NCBI GenBank assembly: GCA_025210375.1
Contig: JAOASB010000052.1
Location: 62,001 to 126,000 of the forward strand
Direction: 5' to 3'
Length of the DNA: 64,000 bases
Source: Maledivibacter sp.
GTDB lineage: Bacteria > Bacillota > Clostridia > Peptostreptococcales > Caminicellaceae
The first letter of the stretch is position 1; each line of letters opens with the position of its first letter. A program made the translations under genes and the position numbers. Shown piece by piece: positions 48,170 to 55,190 of this stretch. The notes under the pieces were generated by a model that worked only from the letters and a program-made list of their open reading frames with translations, was not told where the DNA came from and searched no databases.

Positions 48170-48928
48170 ATGCCAAGAAAAGCCAGAGAAAAAAGTAGTA
48201 CAGGAGTATACCATGCTATTTTAAGGGGTATTAATAGACAAAAAATATTTGAAGATGATGAAGATTATGAAAAGCTATTGGAAACATTCAAAGATCATAA
48301 AGAGAAAAGCGGTTATGAAATATATGCTTATTGCCTTATGAGTAATCATATACATCTATTAATCAAAGAAGGAAAAGAAAATTTAGGAACAGTATTTCGA
48401 AGGATTGGAGCTACTTATGTATACTGGTATAATTGGAAATATAATCGGAGAGGGCATTTATTTCAAGATCGATATAAAAGTGAAGTAGTTGAAAATGATA
48501 AATATTTCTTAACCGTTAATCGATATATTCACCAGAACCCATTAAAAGCAGGAATGGTAAAGAAGATTTCAGAATATCCATGGAGTAGCTATAGAGAATA
48601 CATAGAAAAATCGGGACTTTGTGATATAGATGTCACCCTTAACATATTTTCTGAAGATCGAGAAAAAGCTATAAGACTGTTCAAAGAGTTTAGTTTAGAA
48701 GAAAATAATGATAAATGTTTAGAGTACAATCAAAATATGAGATGGAAAGATCCAGAGGCCATAGATTTTATAAAAGGAATTTCTAGAGTCCAAAGCCCCC
48801 TAGAGATACAAAGCTTTGAAAAAGAAAAGCGAAATGATATTATAAAAAAATGTAAAGAGAAAGGTTTATCCATAAGACAAATTGAAAGGTTAACTGGTAT
48901 TAGTTTTGGAGTGATTAGAAGAATATAG
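48170..48928 (+). CDS. REP-associated Y1 transposase (IS200-like, RAYT type)
   Basis: A 252-aa single-strand DNA transposase of the Y1 HUH family. The metal-binding HUH motif is HIH (His60, His62 in SNHIHLLI) and the nucleophile is probably Tyr119 in NRYIHQNPLKAG. The N-terminus PRKAREKSSTGVYHAILRGINRQ and the phrase RRGHLFQDRYKSE are typical of the REP-associated group. A C-terminal helix-turn-helix-like tail (SIRQIERLTGISFGVIRR) is added. No TnpB partner is present. GAGGGTG precedes the ATG. Gene appears intact. It sits between ACGGTTC repeats, so these are its likely substrates. Confidence 0.92.
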   Translation: MPRKAREKSSTGVYHAILRGINRQKIFEDDEDYEKLLETFKDHKEKSGYEIYAYCLMSNHIHLLIKEGKENLGTVFRRIGATYVYWYNWKYNRRGHLFQDRYKSEVVENDKYFLTVNRYIHQNPLKAGMVKKISEYPWSSYREYIEKSGLCDIDVTLNIFSEDREKAIRLFKEFSLEENNDKCLEYNQNMRWKDPEAIDFIKGISRVQSPLEIQSFEKEKRNDIIKKCKEKGLSIRQIERLTGISFGVIRRI

Positions 48929-48944
48929 ACACAATATTAAAAGC

Positions 48945-49020
48945 AGGACAGACAGAAGGGTACGGTTCTTTTGTACCGTTTTTGAAACTATTTCTTAAGA
49001 AAGATTTTAGGAAATAGTTG
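48945..49020. repeat. GGTACGGTTC hairpin repeat after the transposase
   Basis: GGTACGGTTCTTTTGTACCG forms a hairpin (GGTAC/GTACC), followed by TTTTTGAAACTATTTCTTAAG; AACTATTTC (48986-48994) pairs with GAAATAGTT (49011-49019). About 55 bases are clearly similar to the repeat at 50056. Confidence 0.8.
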
Positions 49021-49145
49021 GTTTGGCGATAGGAAATGAAAATATGTAGAAAATCATAGAAGATTTTAGTAAAATAAGATAAGGTAATCGGAAAAGAGCA
49101 TGGGATGGTTGACACCTTACTTTCAGATGAGGGGGAGGTGGTGCG

Positions 49146-49232
49146 ATGAGTACATACGAAGTAATATCTTTAATGATAATCTTTGGTATGTTTACTATAT
49201 TGTTAATCGCCTTGCACCACCATGCAGCGTGA
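49146..49232 (+). CDS. 28-aa holin-like toxin (type I TA candidate)
   Basis: A very short reading frame with a strong GGGGGAGGTGG 5 bases or so before ATG. The product starts MSTYEVISLMIIFGMFTILL and ends in IALHHHAA, matching the putative holin-like toxin family: an acidic start then one membrane helix. Such genes are usually held by an antisense RNA (type I toxin-antitoxin). A TTGACA (49109-49114) lies upstream but I see no good -10. The antitoxin RNA is not identified. Confidence 0.72.
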   Translation: MSTYEVISLMIIFGMFTILLIALHHHAA

Positions 49233-49256
49233 TTAAGTAATTTGTACTCTTAGTGG

Positions 49257-49290
49257 CAATCGTATTTTGTGAATTCGATTGTTTTTTTGT
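49257..49290 (+). terminator. Terminator after the holin-like toxin
   Basis: CAATCG (49257-49262) pairs with CGATTG (49276-49281), followed by seven T's. The stem is short but the T-run is strong. Confidence 0.6.
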
Positions 49291-49354
49291 TTTTAAAGGA
49301 TTACAAGAATGCTATACTATAATTATAACTATTTTAGGGAAATAGGTGATATAT

Positions 49355-49750
49355 ATGAACAATGATATTAGATGGAAACAAAGATTTGAAAATTTCAAAA
49401 AGGCTACTATCCAGCTTACAGAATTTATAGAAAAAGAAGAATTAAACAAATTTGAAGTTCAAGGATTAATACAATGTTTTGAATATACTTTTGAATTAGC
49501 TTGGAAAACTATGAAAAATTATTTGGAGCAAGAGGGTTTTGATGTGAAAAGTCCTAGAAAAACAATACAAACAGCTTTTCAGATACAGCTAATCACTGAT
49601 GGACATGCATGGATTGATGCATTGGAAAAAAGAAATCTGATGGCACATACATATGATGAAGGAAAAGCAATGGAAGCAGAAGAACTAATAAGGAAAAAAT
49701 ATTATCAAATCATTAAAAAGCTTTGTTGCAAGCTAGGGGAGTTAATATGA
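49355..49750 (+). CDS. HepT-like HEPN toxin / nucleotidyltransferase substrate-binding protein
   Basis: A 131-aa all-helical protein of the HI0074 (HEPN-like) family. The RNase-type motif Rx4HxY is present as RNLMAHTY (Arg93, His98, Tyr100). In HepT/MntA systems the toxin is a HEPN ribonuclease and the partner nucleotidyltransferase modifies its tyrosine. ATG 49355 is preferred to GTG 49346, which lies in the ribosome binding site. The stop overlaps the partner gene (ATGA), typical of such pairs. Whether it is toxic here is untested. Confidence 0.83.
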   Translation: MNNDIRWKQRFENFKKATIQLTEFIEKEELNKFEVQGLIQCFEYTFELAWKTMKNYLEQEGFDVKSPRKTIQTAFQIQLITDGHAWIDALEKRNLMAHTYDEGKAMEAEELIRKKYYQIIKKLCCKLGELI

Positions 49751-50058
49751 AATTTGGACTAAAAAATTTTGAATTAAATTATATTATTGATGCTCTAAAA
49801 AAATTTGATGTAATAGAAAAAGCTGTTATATTTGGATCAAGGGCTAAAGGAAATTACAAACCAGGCTCAGATGTAGATATAGGTATTTATGGTGAAAATA
49901 TAAATTTTGACACTATATCAGCTCTTCATGCTATGTTAGAAGAAAAAAGTCCACTGCCATATTTTTTTGATATTGTAGATTATACTCATTTAAAACATAT
50001 AAAATTAAAGGAACATATTGATAGAGTCGGGAAAGTAATTTATGAAAAAGAAAAGTGA
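49747..50058 (+). CDS. MntA-like minimal nucleotidyltransferase (antitoxin)
   Basis: A 103-aa nucleotidyltransferase with the GSx10DxD motif intact: Gly30-Ser31 in IFGSRAKG and Asp42, Asp44 in SDVDIGIY. In the HepT/MntA pair this enzyme AMPylates and silences the HEPN toxin. Start ATG 49747 overlaps the preceding stop by four bases, with AGGGGAG upstream. It has no membrane or other domain. It is followed at once by an ACGGTTC repeat. Confidence 0.87.
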   Translation: MKFGLKNFELNYIIDALKKFDVIEKAVIFGSRAKGNYKPGSDVDIGIYGENINFDTISALHAMLEEKSPLPYFFDIVDYTHLKHIKLKEHIDRVGKVIYEKEK

Positions 50059-50115
50059 CACAAGAGTACGGTTCTTTTGTGCTGTTTTGAAACTAATTCT
50101 TGAGAGGGAAAAAGG
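50056..50115. repeat. GAGTACGGTTC repeat after mntA-like gene
   Basis: GACACAAGAGTACGGTTCTT then TTGTGCTGTTTTGAAACTAATTCTTGAGAGG parallels the repeat at 48945 over about 55 bases. It overlaps the stop codon of the upstream gene by three bases. Confidence 0.78.
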
Positions 50116-50218
50116 CACAGGAGTTGTGGGCTTTTTTTGAAGAGTACCGCAGGAAAGAGGAGAGAGAGAAGGATTGAGCCGAAGGCGATGGAGGAGAGAA
50201 AAAATATTGTATAAATCT

Positions 50219-50248
50219 TTGACTTCAGTAAATAGAGTTTGATATAAT
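50219..50248 (+). promoter_or_regulatory. Sigma-A promoter of the coiled-coil gene
   Basis: TTGACT (50219-50224), an 18-base spacer and TATAAT (50243-50248), about 28 bases before the ATG. Confidence 0.75.
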
Positions 50249-50276
50249 TAATTTAATAAGGTGGGAGGTATAAAAA

Positions 50277-50654
50277 ATGGAACAAGAAATATTAAAATTG
50301 ATATTAAGCAAACTTGATAATATTGAAAAAGAGCAACAAGAAATGAGAAAAGAGCAACAAGAAATGAAAAAAGAGCAACAAGAAATGAAAAAAGAGCAGC
50401 AAGAAATGAAAAAAGAACAACAAGAAATGAAAAAAGAACAGCAAGAAATGAAAAAAGAACAACAGGGAATGAAGATGCGTCAAGATGAAATGTATATTAT
50501 GCAAAGAGCAATTGAGGAAAATATAAAAATAACTAGGGCAGAGCAAGAGAAAATGCAATTTACTTTGGCAGATATTCAAGGTAAGGTAACAGCTCTTACA
50601 AATAAAGTTAAAAAACATGATAATGTTATTAATCAAATAAGAGCTATAAAGTAA
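50277..50654 (+). CDS. Coiled-coil protein with KKEQQEM heptads
   Basis: A 125-aa highly charged protein, almost wholly alpha-helical coiled coil. Seven in-frame heptads of the type KKEQQEM occupy about residues 18-66 and are encoded by 21-base tandem repeats (about 50328-50474). The C-terminal part (IQGKVTALTNKVKKHDNVIN) continues the helix. GGGAGG precedes the ATG and a good promoter lies upstream. No signal peptide or known domain. Function unknown. Confidence 0.8.
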   Translation: MEQEILKLILSKLDNIEKEQQEMRKEQQEMKKEQQEMKKEQQEMKKEQQEMKKEQQEMKKEQQGMKMRQDEMYIMQRAIEENIKITRAEQEKMQFTLADIQGKVTALTNKVKKHDNVINQIRAIK

Positions 50655-50661
50655 ACATATA

Positions 50662-50803
50662 GGACACAAGGGGATTCTCAACGGCGGGGACGGTTATCCT
50701 GGTTGTTTTAGGGGAGTGTATGAACAGGATCATAGTTTTATAGAAAAATTAAAGAAAGCTGTTGGATAGAAACTAATAGAAAGAAGCTGTTAGTTTTTTT
50801 TTG
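50662..50803 (+). terminator. Worn ACGGTT repeat and terminator after the coiled-coil gene
   Basis: GGACACAAGGGGATTCTCAA and CGGCGGGGACGGTT (50662-50695) look like a decayed ACGGTTC repeat. Further on, AACTAA (50771-50776) and TTAGTT (50790-50795) with a nine-T run form a terminator. Confidence 0.6.
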
Positions 50804-50848
50804 CCATTTTTTAAATGTCTTCCTTAATCAATATTTGCCATAAATATC

Positions 50849-50877
50849 TAGACTTGAATACAACTTTTATTTATAAT
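50849..50877 (+). promoter_or_regulatory. Probable sigma-A promoter of the lipoprotein gene
   Basis: TAGACT (50849-50854), 17 bases, TATAAT (50872-50877). A start near 50884 would place the hairpin element 50917 in the transcribed leader. Confidence 0.55.
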
Positions 50878-50916
50878 ATATGTAGTAATAACAAATATAG
50901 AGAGTCTAGGGGAAAT

Positions 50917-51000
50917 CTTAATTTATACATATGTAAATATCCCATGTTTCCGGGGATTTTTAATGTGCATAAATTAAAGTTTTGACTGGAATTTCTATAG
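50917..51000 (+). repeat. 84-bp hairpin element, copy 1 (leader of lipoprotein gene)
   Basis: TTAATTTAT and ATAAATTAA form the outer stem, with ATATCCCATG...GGGATTTT inside, then a conserved tail ACTGGAATTTCTATAG. About 80 percent identical over its length to the element at 51552, with some changes falling in paired positions. It ends 37 bases before the lipoprotein ATG. No known riboswitch is recognised. Confidence 0.78.
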
Positions 51001-51037
51001 CACCAAAGAAAAAAACTAGAAGGGAATGGATTACTAA

Positions 51038-51442
51038 ATGATTAAGAAAAGATTGGGTTTAGTTGTGCTATTAGCTATGATAATCCTTATATCGACTTCA
51101 TGTACACCAAGTGTAGCGGAGCTACAGCCAGCAGTAGATGAGTATAAAGCTAGTCTAAAGCAGATATACAGTGAACTTGATAGTCAATATGCTAAGAACC
51201 CAACTAAAGAAGAATGGGCTACCTTTTCTAAGGATTGGATGCCTAAGCTTACAAGCTCGACACCAGAAAAATTAAATGGGAAAATGCCTAAAGAAATCAC
51301 AGGAGAAGTATCACAGCTTGATAATGTAAAGGGCAAGCTTATGTACCTATGGACTGAATACGATAATAAAATGGCGGGAAAAAAATATTCAGAGGACAAT
51401 ATAAAACAGTTAAAAGAAAATATTGAAAATAATTTAAAGTAA
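51038..51442 (+). CDS. Small lipoprotein of unknown function
   Basis: A 134-aa lipoprotein: signal helix (about 6-20) and lipobox ISTSC (Cys22). The mature part is helical and lysine-rich, with no domain I recognise. AAGGGAATGG lies upstream of the ATG. It has its own leader with a hairpin element and its own terminator, and stands just before the TolC/HlyD export genes. A link to them is suggested only by the hairpin element shared with the tolC-like upstream region. Confidence 0.78.
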   Translation: MIKKRLGLVVLLAMIILISTSCTPSVAELQPAVDEYKASLKQIYSELDSQYAKNPTKEEWATFSKDWMPKLTSSTPEKLNGKMPKEITGEVSQLDNVKGKLMYLWTEYDNKMAGKKYSEDNIKQLKENIENNLK

Positions 51443-51472
51443 AATTACATAAAATAAGCTAAGGCATATGAA

Positions 51473-51528
51473 AAAAACAAACCAGAAGAATATATCTGCA
51501 TAGGGGTTCCTCTGGTTTGTTTTTTTTA
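51473..51528 (+). terminator. Terminator after the lipoprotein gene
   Basis: AAAAACAAACCAGA (51473-51486) pairs with TCTGGTTTGTTTTT (51511 onward), followed by T's; strong in both directions. Confidence 0.85.
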
Positions 51529-51551
51529 TGTATAGATTTCCAAAAGTTAAA

Positions 51552-51634
51552 CTTAATTTATACATCTCAAAATATCCGATGTTTGTAGGGATTTTGATGT
51601 GTATAAATTAACTATTTAACTGGAATATCTATGG
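51552..51634 (+). repeat. 84-bp hairpin element, copy 2 (upstream of tolC-like gene)
   Basis: TTAATTTATACA pairs with TGTATAAATTAA; TCAAAATATCC pairs with GGATTTTGA with one bulge. The tail ACTGGAATATCTATGG matches copy 1. Here it lies about 50 bases upstream of the promoter at 51683, so a role in DNA or in a separate small RNA must be considered. The gap 51443-51759 also holds the lipoprotein terminator. Confidence 0.78.
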
Positions 51635-51682
51635 TAATCTTTAAATTAATACTATTTTAATGAAATATTAATAATTCTTTCG

Positions 51683-51739
51683 TTGACATAAAAAGCAAAG
51701 TAATATAAAATCAAAACATAACCGACCGACGAGTCAGTA
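51683..51739 (+). promoter_or_regulatory. Promoter and candidate operator of the first tolC-like gene
   Basis: Perfect -35 TTGACA (51683-51688), 17 bases, TAAAAT (51706-51711). Just downstream is ACCGAC-N6-GTCAGT (51721-51738), five of six paired positions, the kind of site bound by TetR-type repressors. No TetR gene is present in the window. Confidence 0.65.
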
Positions 51740-51759
51740 TGTAGAAAGGATGATAGTTT

Positions 51760-52917
51760 ATGAAGAAATATGTTGGTAGCACTATTCTTGTTTTAGTTTT
51801 ATGCTTTACCTTAGTTGGGACAACCTTAGGGGCAAGTAATATAGTTGATAGCATGGATTTTCAAGGTGAAGGTGCTAATTTAAGCCTAGATAAGGCTATC
51901 GAGCAAACAATAGAAAGTAGTCCGTCAATAAAAAAGGCGAAACTGGACCTAGAGCAAGCTGATGTTGACTATGATAAATACAAGAGTAATTTGAGAAAGG
52001 CAAAAAAAGCAGATAACACAAAGAATAAAGAATCTGCATCGTATTTGCAGTATGTAACATTGCAAGAGATTGTTGGTGAATATGGATTAGAAAATTCAAA
52101 GAGAAACTATAATGCCACAGTGGAAAAACTAAAGGCAGATATAGAAGAGGCTTATTATGGATTGCTTCAAGCACAGCAGCTGGAAGATATTAATAAGGCA
52201 AATGTAGAAACGGCAAAGGATTTATATGAGAAGACCAATAAGAAATTTGAGTTGGGATTGATCGCAAAGCAGGAAGTAATCAATAGTGAATTAAGTATGA
52301 TTAAGGCGGAAAACGACTATAAATATGCACAAAATATCGTAAAGAATGCTAAAATGGGCTTGAATATGATATTAGGCTATGATGTGATGAAGGAAATAAA
52401 ATTGCAGGATGAATTGAAATACAAGGAATTTGAAGCAGGCAGTATAGCAGAAGGGGTTTCAAAGGCATTATTAAACAGAAATGAAATAAAAGCAGCAGAG
52501 GTTGGTTATGAGATATCAAAGGTTAACTTTGCTATAGCGGAAAAGAAATATCCAGATGTTACATATCAGTTTAGAGAAAGCAAGGTTAATGTAGAGAAAG
52601 CAGAAAAGGAACTTGAAGATGCTAAAAAGGCCATTGAAATGGAAGTAAGGGGTAACTACCTAAATGTAATTCAAAAGCAAGAAGAAATAAAGGCGGGAAA
52701 GAAATCAGTAGAATTGGCAGAAGAAGCCCTGAGACTTAGTAGGCTATCCTATGATGTAGGGATGAGCGTATTAACGGATGTTCAAAAGGCTCAAACAGCA
52801 TTTCTTCAAGCAAAGCTAGGACTTTCAAAAGCTATACTGGATTATAATTTAGCCGTTTTAAAATATGAAGATGTCATAGGAGTAGGAAGAGCAACCATAT
52901 GGACAAGCGGCTTCTAA
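51760..52917 (+). CDS. TolC-like outer membrane efflux family protein (385 aa)
   Basis: Exported protein with a signal peptide (about 1-24, ending LGA) and the alternating helix pattern of the TolC/OEP family. Two related halves (NLSLDKAIEQTIESSPSIKKAKLDLEQA; ALLNRNEIKAAEVGYEIS) each end in long coiled helices (LYEKTNKKFELGLIAKQEVI; ALRLSRLSYDVGMSVLTDVQ). Shorter than Gram-negative TolC, with the beta-barrel strands not obvious. In a monoderm it might be a periplasmic-like wall channel or adaptor. AAAGGATG precedes the ATG; own promoter, terminator downstream. Confidence 0.85.
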   Translation: MKKYVGSTILVLVLCFTLVGTTLGASNIVDSMDFQGEGANLSLDKAIEQTIESSPSIKKAKLDLEQADVDYDKYKSNLRKAKKADNTKNKESASYLQYVTLQEIVGEYGLENSKRNYNATVEKLKADIEEAYYGLLQAQQLEDINKANVETAKDLYEKTNKKFELGLIAKQEVINSELSMIKAENDYKYAQNIVKNAKMGLNMILGYDVMKEIKLQDELKYKEFEAGSIAEGVSKALLNRNEIKAAEVGYEISKVNFAIAEKKYPDVTYQFRESKVNVEKAEKELEDAKKAIEMEVRGNYLNVIQKQEEIKAGKKSVELAEEALRLSRLSYDVGMSVLTDVQKAQTAFLQAKLGLSKAILDYNLAVLKYEDVIGVGRATIWTSGF

Positions 52918-52938
52918 ATAAAAGCATATGATATTCAT

Positions 52939-52977
52939 AAAAACCTACAATCCTTTATTAAGATCGTAGGTTTTTTA
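52939..52977 (+). terminator. Terminator after the first tolC-like gene
   Basis: AAAACCTAC (52939-52948) pairs with GTAGGTTTT (52966 onward), followed by T's. Confidence 0.85.
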
Positions 52978-53014
52978 CATTTAAACAATATAAAAATAGT
53001 TAATATATAAACTA

Positions 53015-53043
53015 TTTACATATAAAATATAAAGTGATATAAT
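53015..53043 (+). promoter_or_regulatory. Promoter of the marR operon with AT-rich repeats
   Basis: TTTACA (53015-53020), 17 bases, TATAAT (53038-53043). The word ATATAAAATAT or close forms recurs at about 53019, 53051 and 53082, inside and below the promoter, and could be operator sites for the MarR product. Confidence 0.65.
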
Positions 53044-53105
53044 ATTAATATATAAAATATAAATCTATTTAGTATCAATACATAAAATATCTGGGAGGTG
53101 GATCA

Positions 53106-53588
53106 GTGAATAAACGGAAACAAATATATGAAAGCTATAATTGGATAGGAGAAATTGCCAATAAAACAATTGTTGAACTAAAGAAAACCGCCGAGATATT
53201 GGAAGAAACCCATAATAATTTTTTTAACAAATTTGATATATCTAGTACTAAGTTTAATCTTTTGGTGATTCTATACAATGCTCCGGAAGAAGGCATGACT
53301 TTGTCGGAAATTGGTGGAGAAATGTTGGTTACAAAGGCAAATATAACTGGACTTGTGGATCGGTTGGAAAAACAAGGCTTTGTAACTAGAAGAAGACATC
53401 ATAGGGATAGAAGAAAGGTAATGGCTGCAATAACTAAGCCAGGTAGGGAGTTTACTGAAAGAGTTATTGGGGAATACAAGGTATGGTCAAAGGATGTGAT
53501 GACCATATTAGGTGATGATGAAAAAAGTCGATTATTGGGCCTATTCAGAAAGCTTCAAACGGGCTTGATTAGTAAAAAATTAGTTTAG
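53106..53588 (+). CDS. MarR-family transcriptional regulator
   Basis: A 160-aa winged-helix repressor. The DNA-binding region is at about 60-115 (GMTLSEIGGEMLVTKANITGLVDRLEKQGFVTRR) with the basic wing HHRDRRKVMAAITKPG. GTG start with GGGAGGTGG upstream. Its stop is 16 bases before the second tolC-like gene, so it probably controls its own operon with tolC-like, hlyD-like and permease genes. Ligand unknown; MarR proteins near efflux genes often respond to phenolic or toxic compounds. Confidence 0.92.
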   Translation: MNKRKQIYESYNWIGEIANKTIVELKKTAEILEETHNNFFNKFDISSTKFNLLVILYNAPEEGMTLSEIGGEMLVTKANITGLVDRLEKQGFVTRRRHHRDRRKVMAAITKPGREFTERVIGEYKVWSKDVMTILGDDEKSRLLGLFRKLQTGLISKKLV

Positions 53589-53604
53589 GGAGGAGCAAAA
53601 GATA

Positions 53605-55050
53605 ATGAGAAAAAGAGTATTTATAACAACTATTTTAATATCACTACTGGTATTTAATGTGGCCTTTGCAGTGGATGATATAAAAGAAGTAAAAAAGTCA
53701 ACGGAAGAAAGTAAGACCATATCACTTACAATAGAAGAATCAGTTAAGCTTGGTCTTGAAAACAGTATAGATTTAAAGATTGTAAAGAATGAAATAGACT
53801 TAAGCGCTTTGAAGCAGAAGAGAACAAAAAATTTGAGTAAAAAGCTTGAGGATGGTGACGATAGAATAAGGGATGCAAGTGGACAAATAAACAAAGCTCA
53901 GCAGCTTTTAAATGCAGGAATCTCTCCTATTGATAAAAAAATAGGTAGTATTACTATTAAAGCTGGTCAACCAATACCAGATAGTATACCTGCTGATCAA
54001 AAGGCTGCAATTATACAAGGTATACAAGCAGAACTAAATAATAAGAAGAAAGCCCTTGAAGGTGGCGAGCTTTCCCTTGAAAGCTCACTAGATCAAGCGG
54101 GAATATCTATATCAGAAAAATTAAAATTTGAAACCTTAGATTCATTAGGGGTAAATTCAACATCGGATTTGATGACAACTATGGCAAATGTATCCTACGA
54201 AGTGACAAATGCTTCCTATGATATATACAAAAATAAGATTGCCATGCTTATACAAAAAAACTATTACGATGTACTAAAGGCTCAGAAGATATTGGCGGTA
54301 AAACGAAAAGCCATGGAAAGAGCTAAAAAGCAATATGAATTTTCAAAGGATAGCTTTGAGGTAGGTATGAAGGCCAAGGATGATATGTTACTTGCCGATG
54401 TCTATTATAAAAGTACTGAGATAGAATTCAGAAAAGCAGAGGGAGAACTTGAAAATGCTTTTATAGAATTAAAGAAAAATTTGAATGTTTCTTTAGATAC
54501 AGAAATAGTACTTACTGATGTCCTAGTAGATGAAAGCGAGACGCCGGATTTTGAAGAGGGATTAAAGAGTGGTATGAAGAACAGATTGGAGATAAAAAAA
54601 GCCGTAGGCGAAGTAGCTATATATGATTTGAATTTTGAAGCTACGAAAAAGAAATATCCTTCTAATACCTATACACATAAGGAAGCAAAATTACTTAAGG
54701 AAAAGAAAAGATTGAATTATGACAAAGTATTTCAAGATGTAGAAACATCAATAAAACAGTCCTATGAAACCCTTATAACCGTTGGAGATATGCTTGAAAA
54801 GGCAAAGGATATGGTGGAAAAAGCAAGAGAAAGCGTTGAAATAGCAGAATTCAAATACAAAGAGGGCTTCGGTGTTGAGAGCAGTCTTCTTAAAAAACTT
54901 GATTTAGAAACCGCGGCAGGAACAATCGTAGAGGTATTAGCCGCTGAGGAAAATTTATCAAATGTGGAGGAGAAGGTTGTACAAATAATGTATAGCTATA
55001 ATCTGGCTAAGGTTAAATATTATAATGATGCAGGGAAGTTTATTTATTAA
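53605..55050 (+). CDS. TolC-like outer membrane efflux family protein (481 aa)
   Basis: Exported protein with a signal peptide (about 1-22, ending AFA) and the TolC/OEP coiled-helix architecture in two halves (SLTIEESVKLGLENSIDLKIVKNEIDL; FEEGLKSGMKNRLEIKKAVGE). Typical OEP turns are YEFSKDSFEVGMKAKDDML and AEFKYKEGFGVESSLLKKL. An insert at about 75-175 is rich in Gln and Lys. GGGAGGAG precedes the ATG. It is translated right after the MarR gene and ahead of an HlyD-like lipoprotein, the expected partner in tripartite exporters. Confidence 0.85.
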   Translation: MRKRVFITTILISLLVFNVAFAVDDIKEVKKSTEESKTISLTIEESVKLGLENSIDLKIVKNEIDLSALKQKRTKNLSKKLEDGDDRIRDASGQINKAQQLLNAGISPIDKKIGSITIKAGQPIPDSIPADQKAAIIQGIQAELNNKKKALEGGELSLESSLDQAGISISEKLKFETLDSLGVNSTSDLMTTMANVSYEVTNASYDIYKNKIAMLIQKNYYDVLKAQKILAVKRKAMERAKKQYEFSKDSFEVGMKAKDDMLLADVYYKSTEIEFRKAEGELENAFIELKKNLNVSLDTEIVLTDVLVDESETPDFEEGLKSGMKNRLEIKKAVGEVAIYDLNFEATKKKYPSNTYTHKEAKLLKEKKRLNYDKVFQDVETSIKQSYETLITVGDMLEKAKDMVEKARESVEIAEFKYKEGFGVESSLLKKLDLETAAGTIVEVLAAEENLSNVEEKVVQIMYSYNLAKVKYYNDAGKFIY

Positions 55051-55082
55051 TAAAAAACGTTGAAGGCTTTAGGGTCAATGAA

Positions 55083-55138
55083 TGGGGACAGTCTCCCGGA
55101 TACATAAAAGGAATATGTGTCACATGGGACTGTCCCCA
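55083..55138. repeat. GGGGACAGTC palindrome
   Basis: GGGGACAGTC (55084-55093) pairs with GACTGTCCCC (55128-55137) around an inner ACATA/TATGT hairpin. A relative of the GGGGACGGTTC palindromes with A in place of G. It lies in the tolC-hlyD gap. Confidence 0.75.
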
Positions 55139-55190
55139 TATCGCAGACATTTTAAAGCTGGATTATATATTTTGAAAGGGGAAATATAGG

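Noticed and set aside
50328-50474. Regular 21-base repeats, CRISPR-like at first sight
   Set aside because: No spacers; the units are contiguous, in frame and code a coiled coil with promoter and ribosome binding site.
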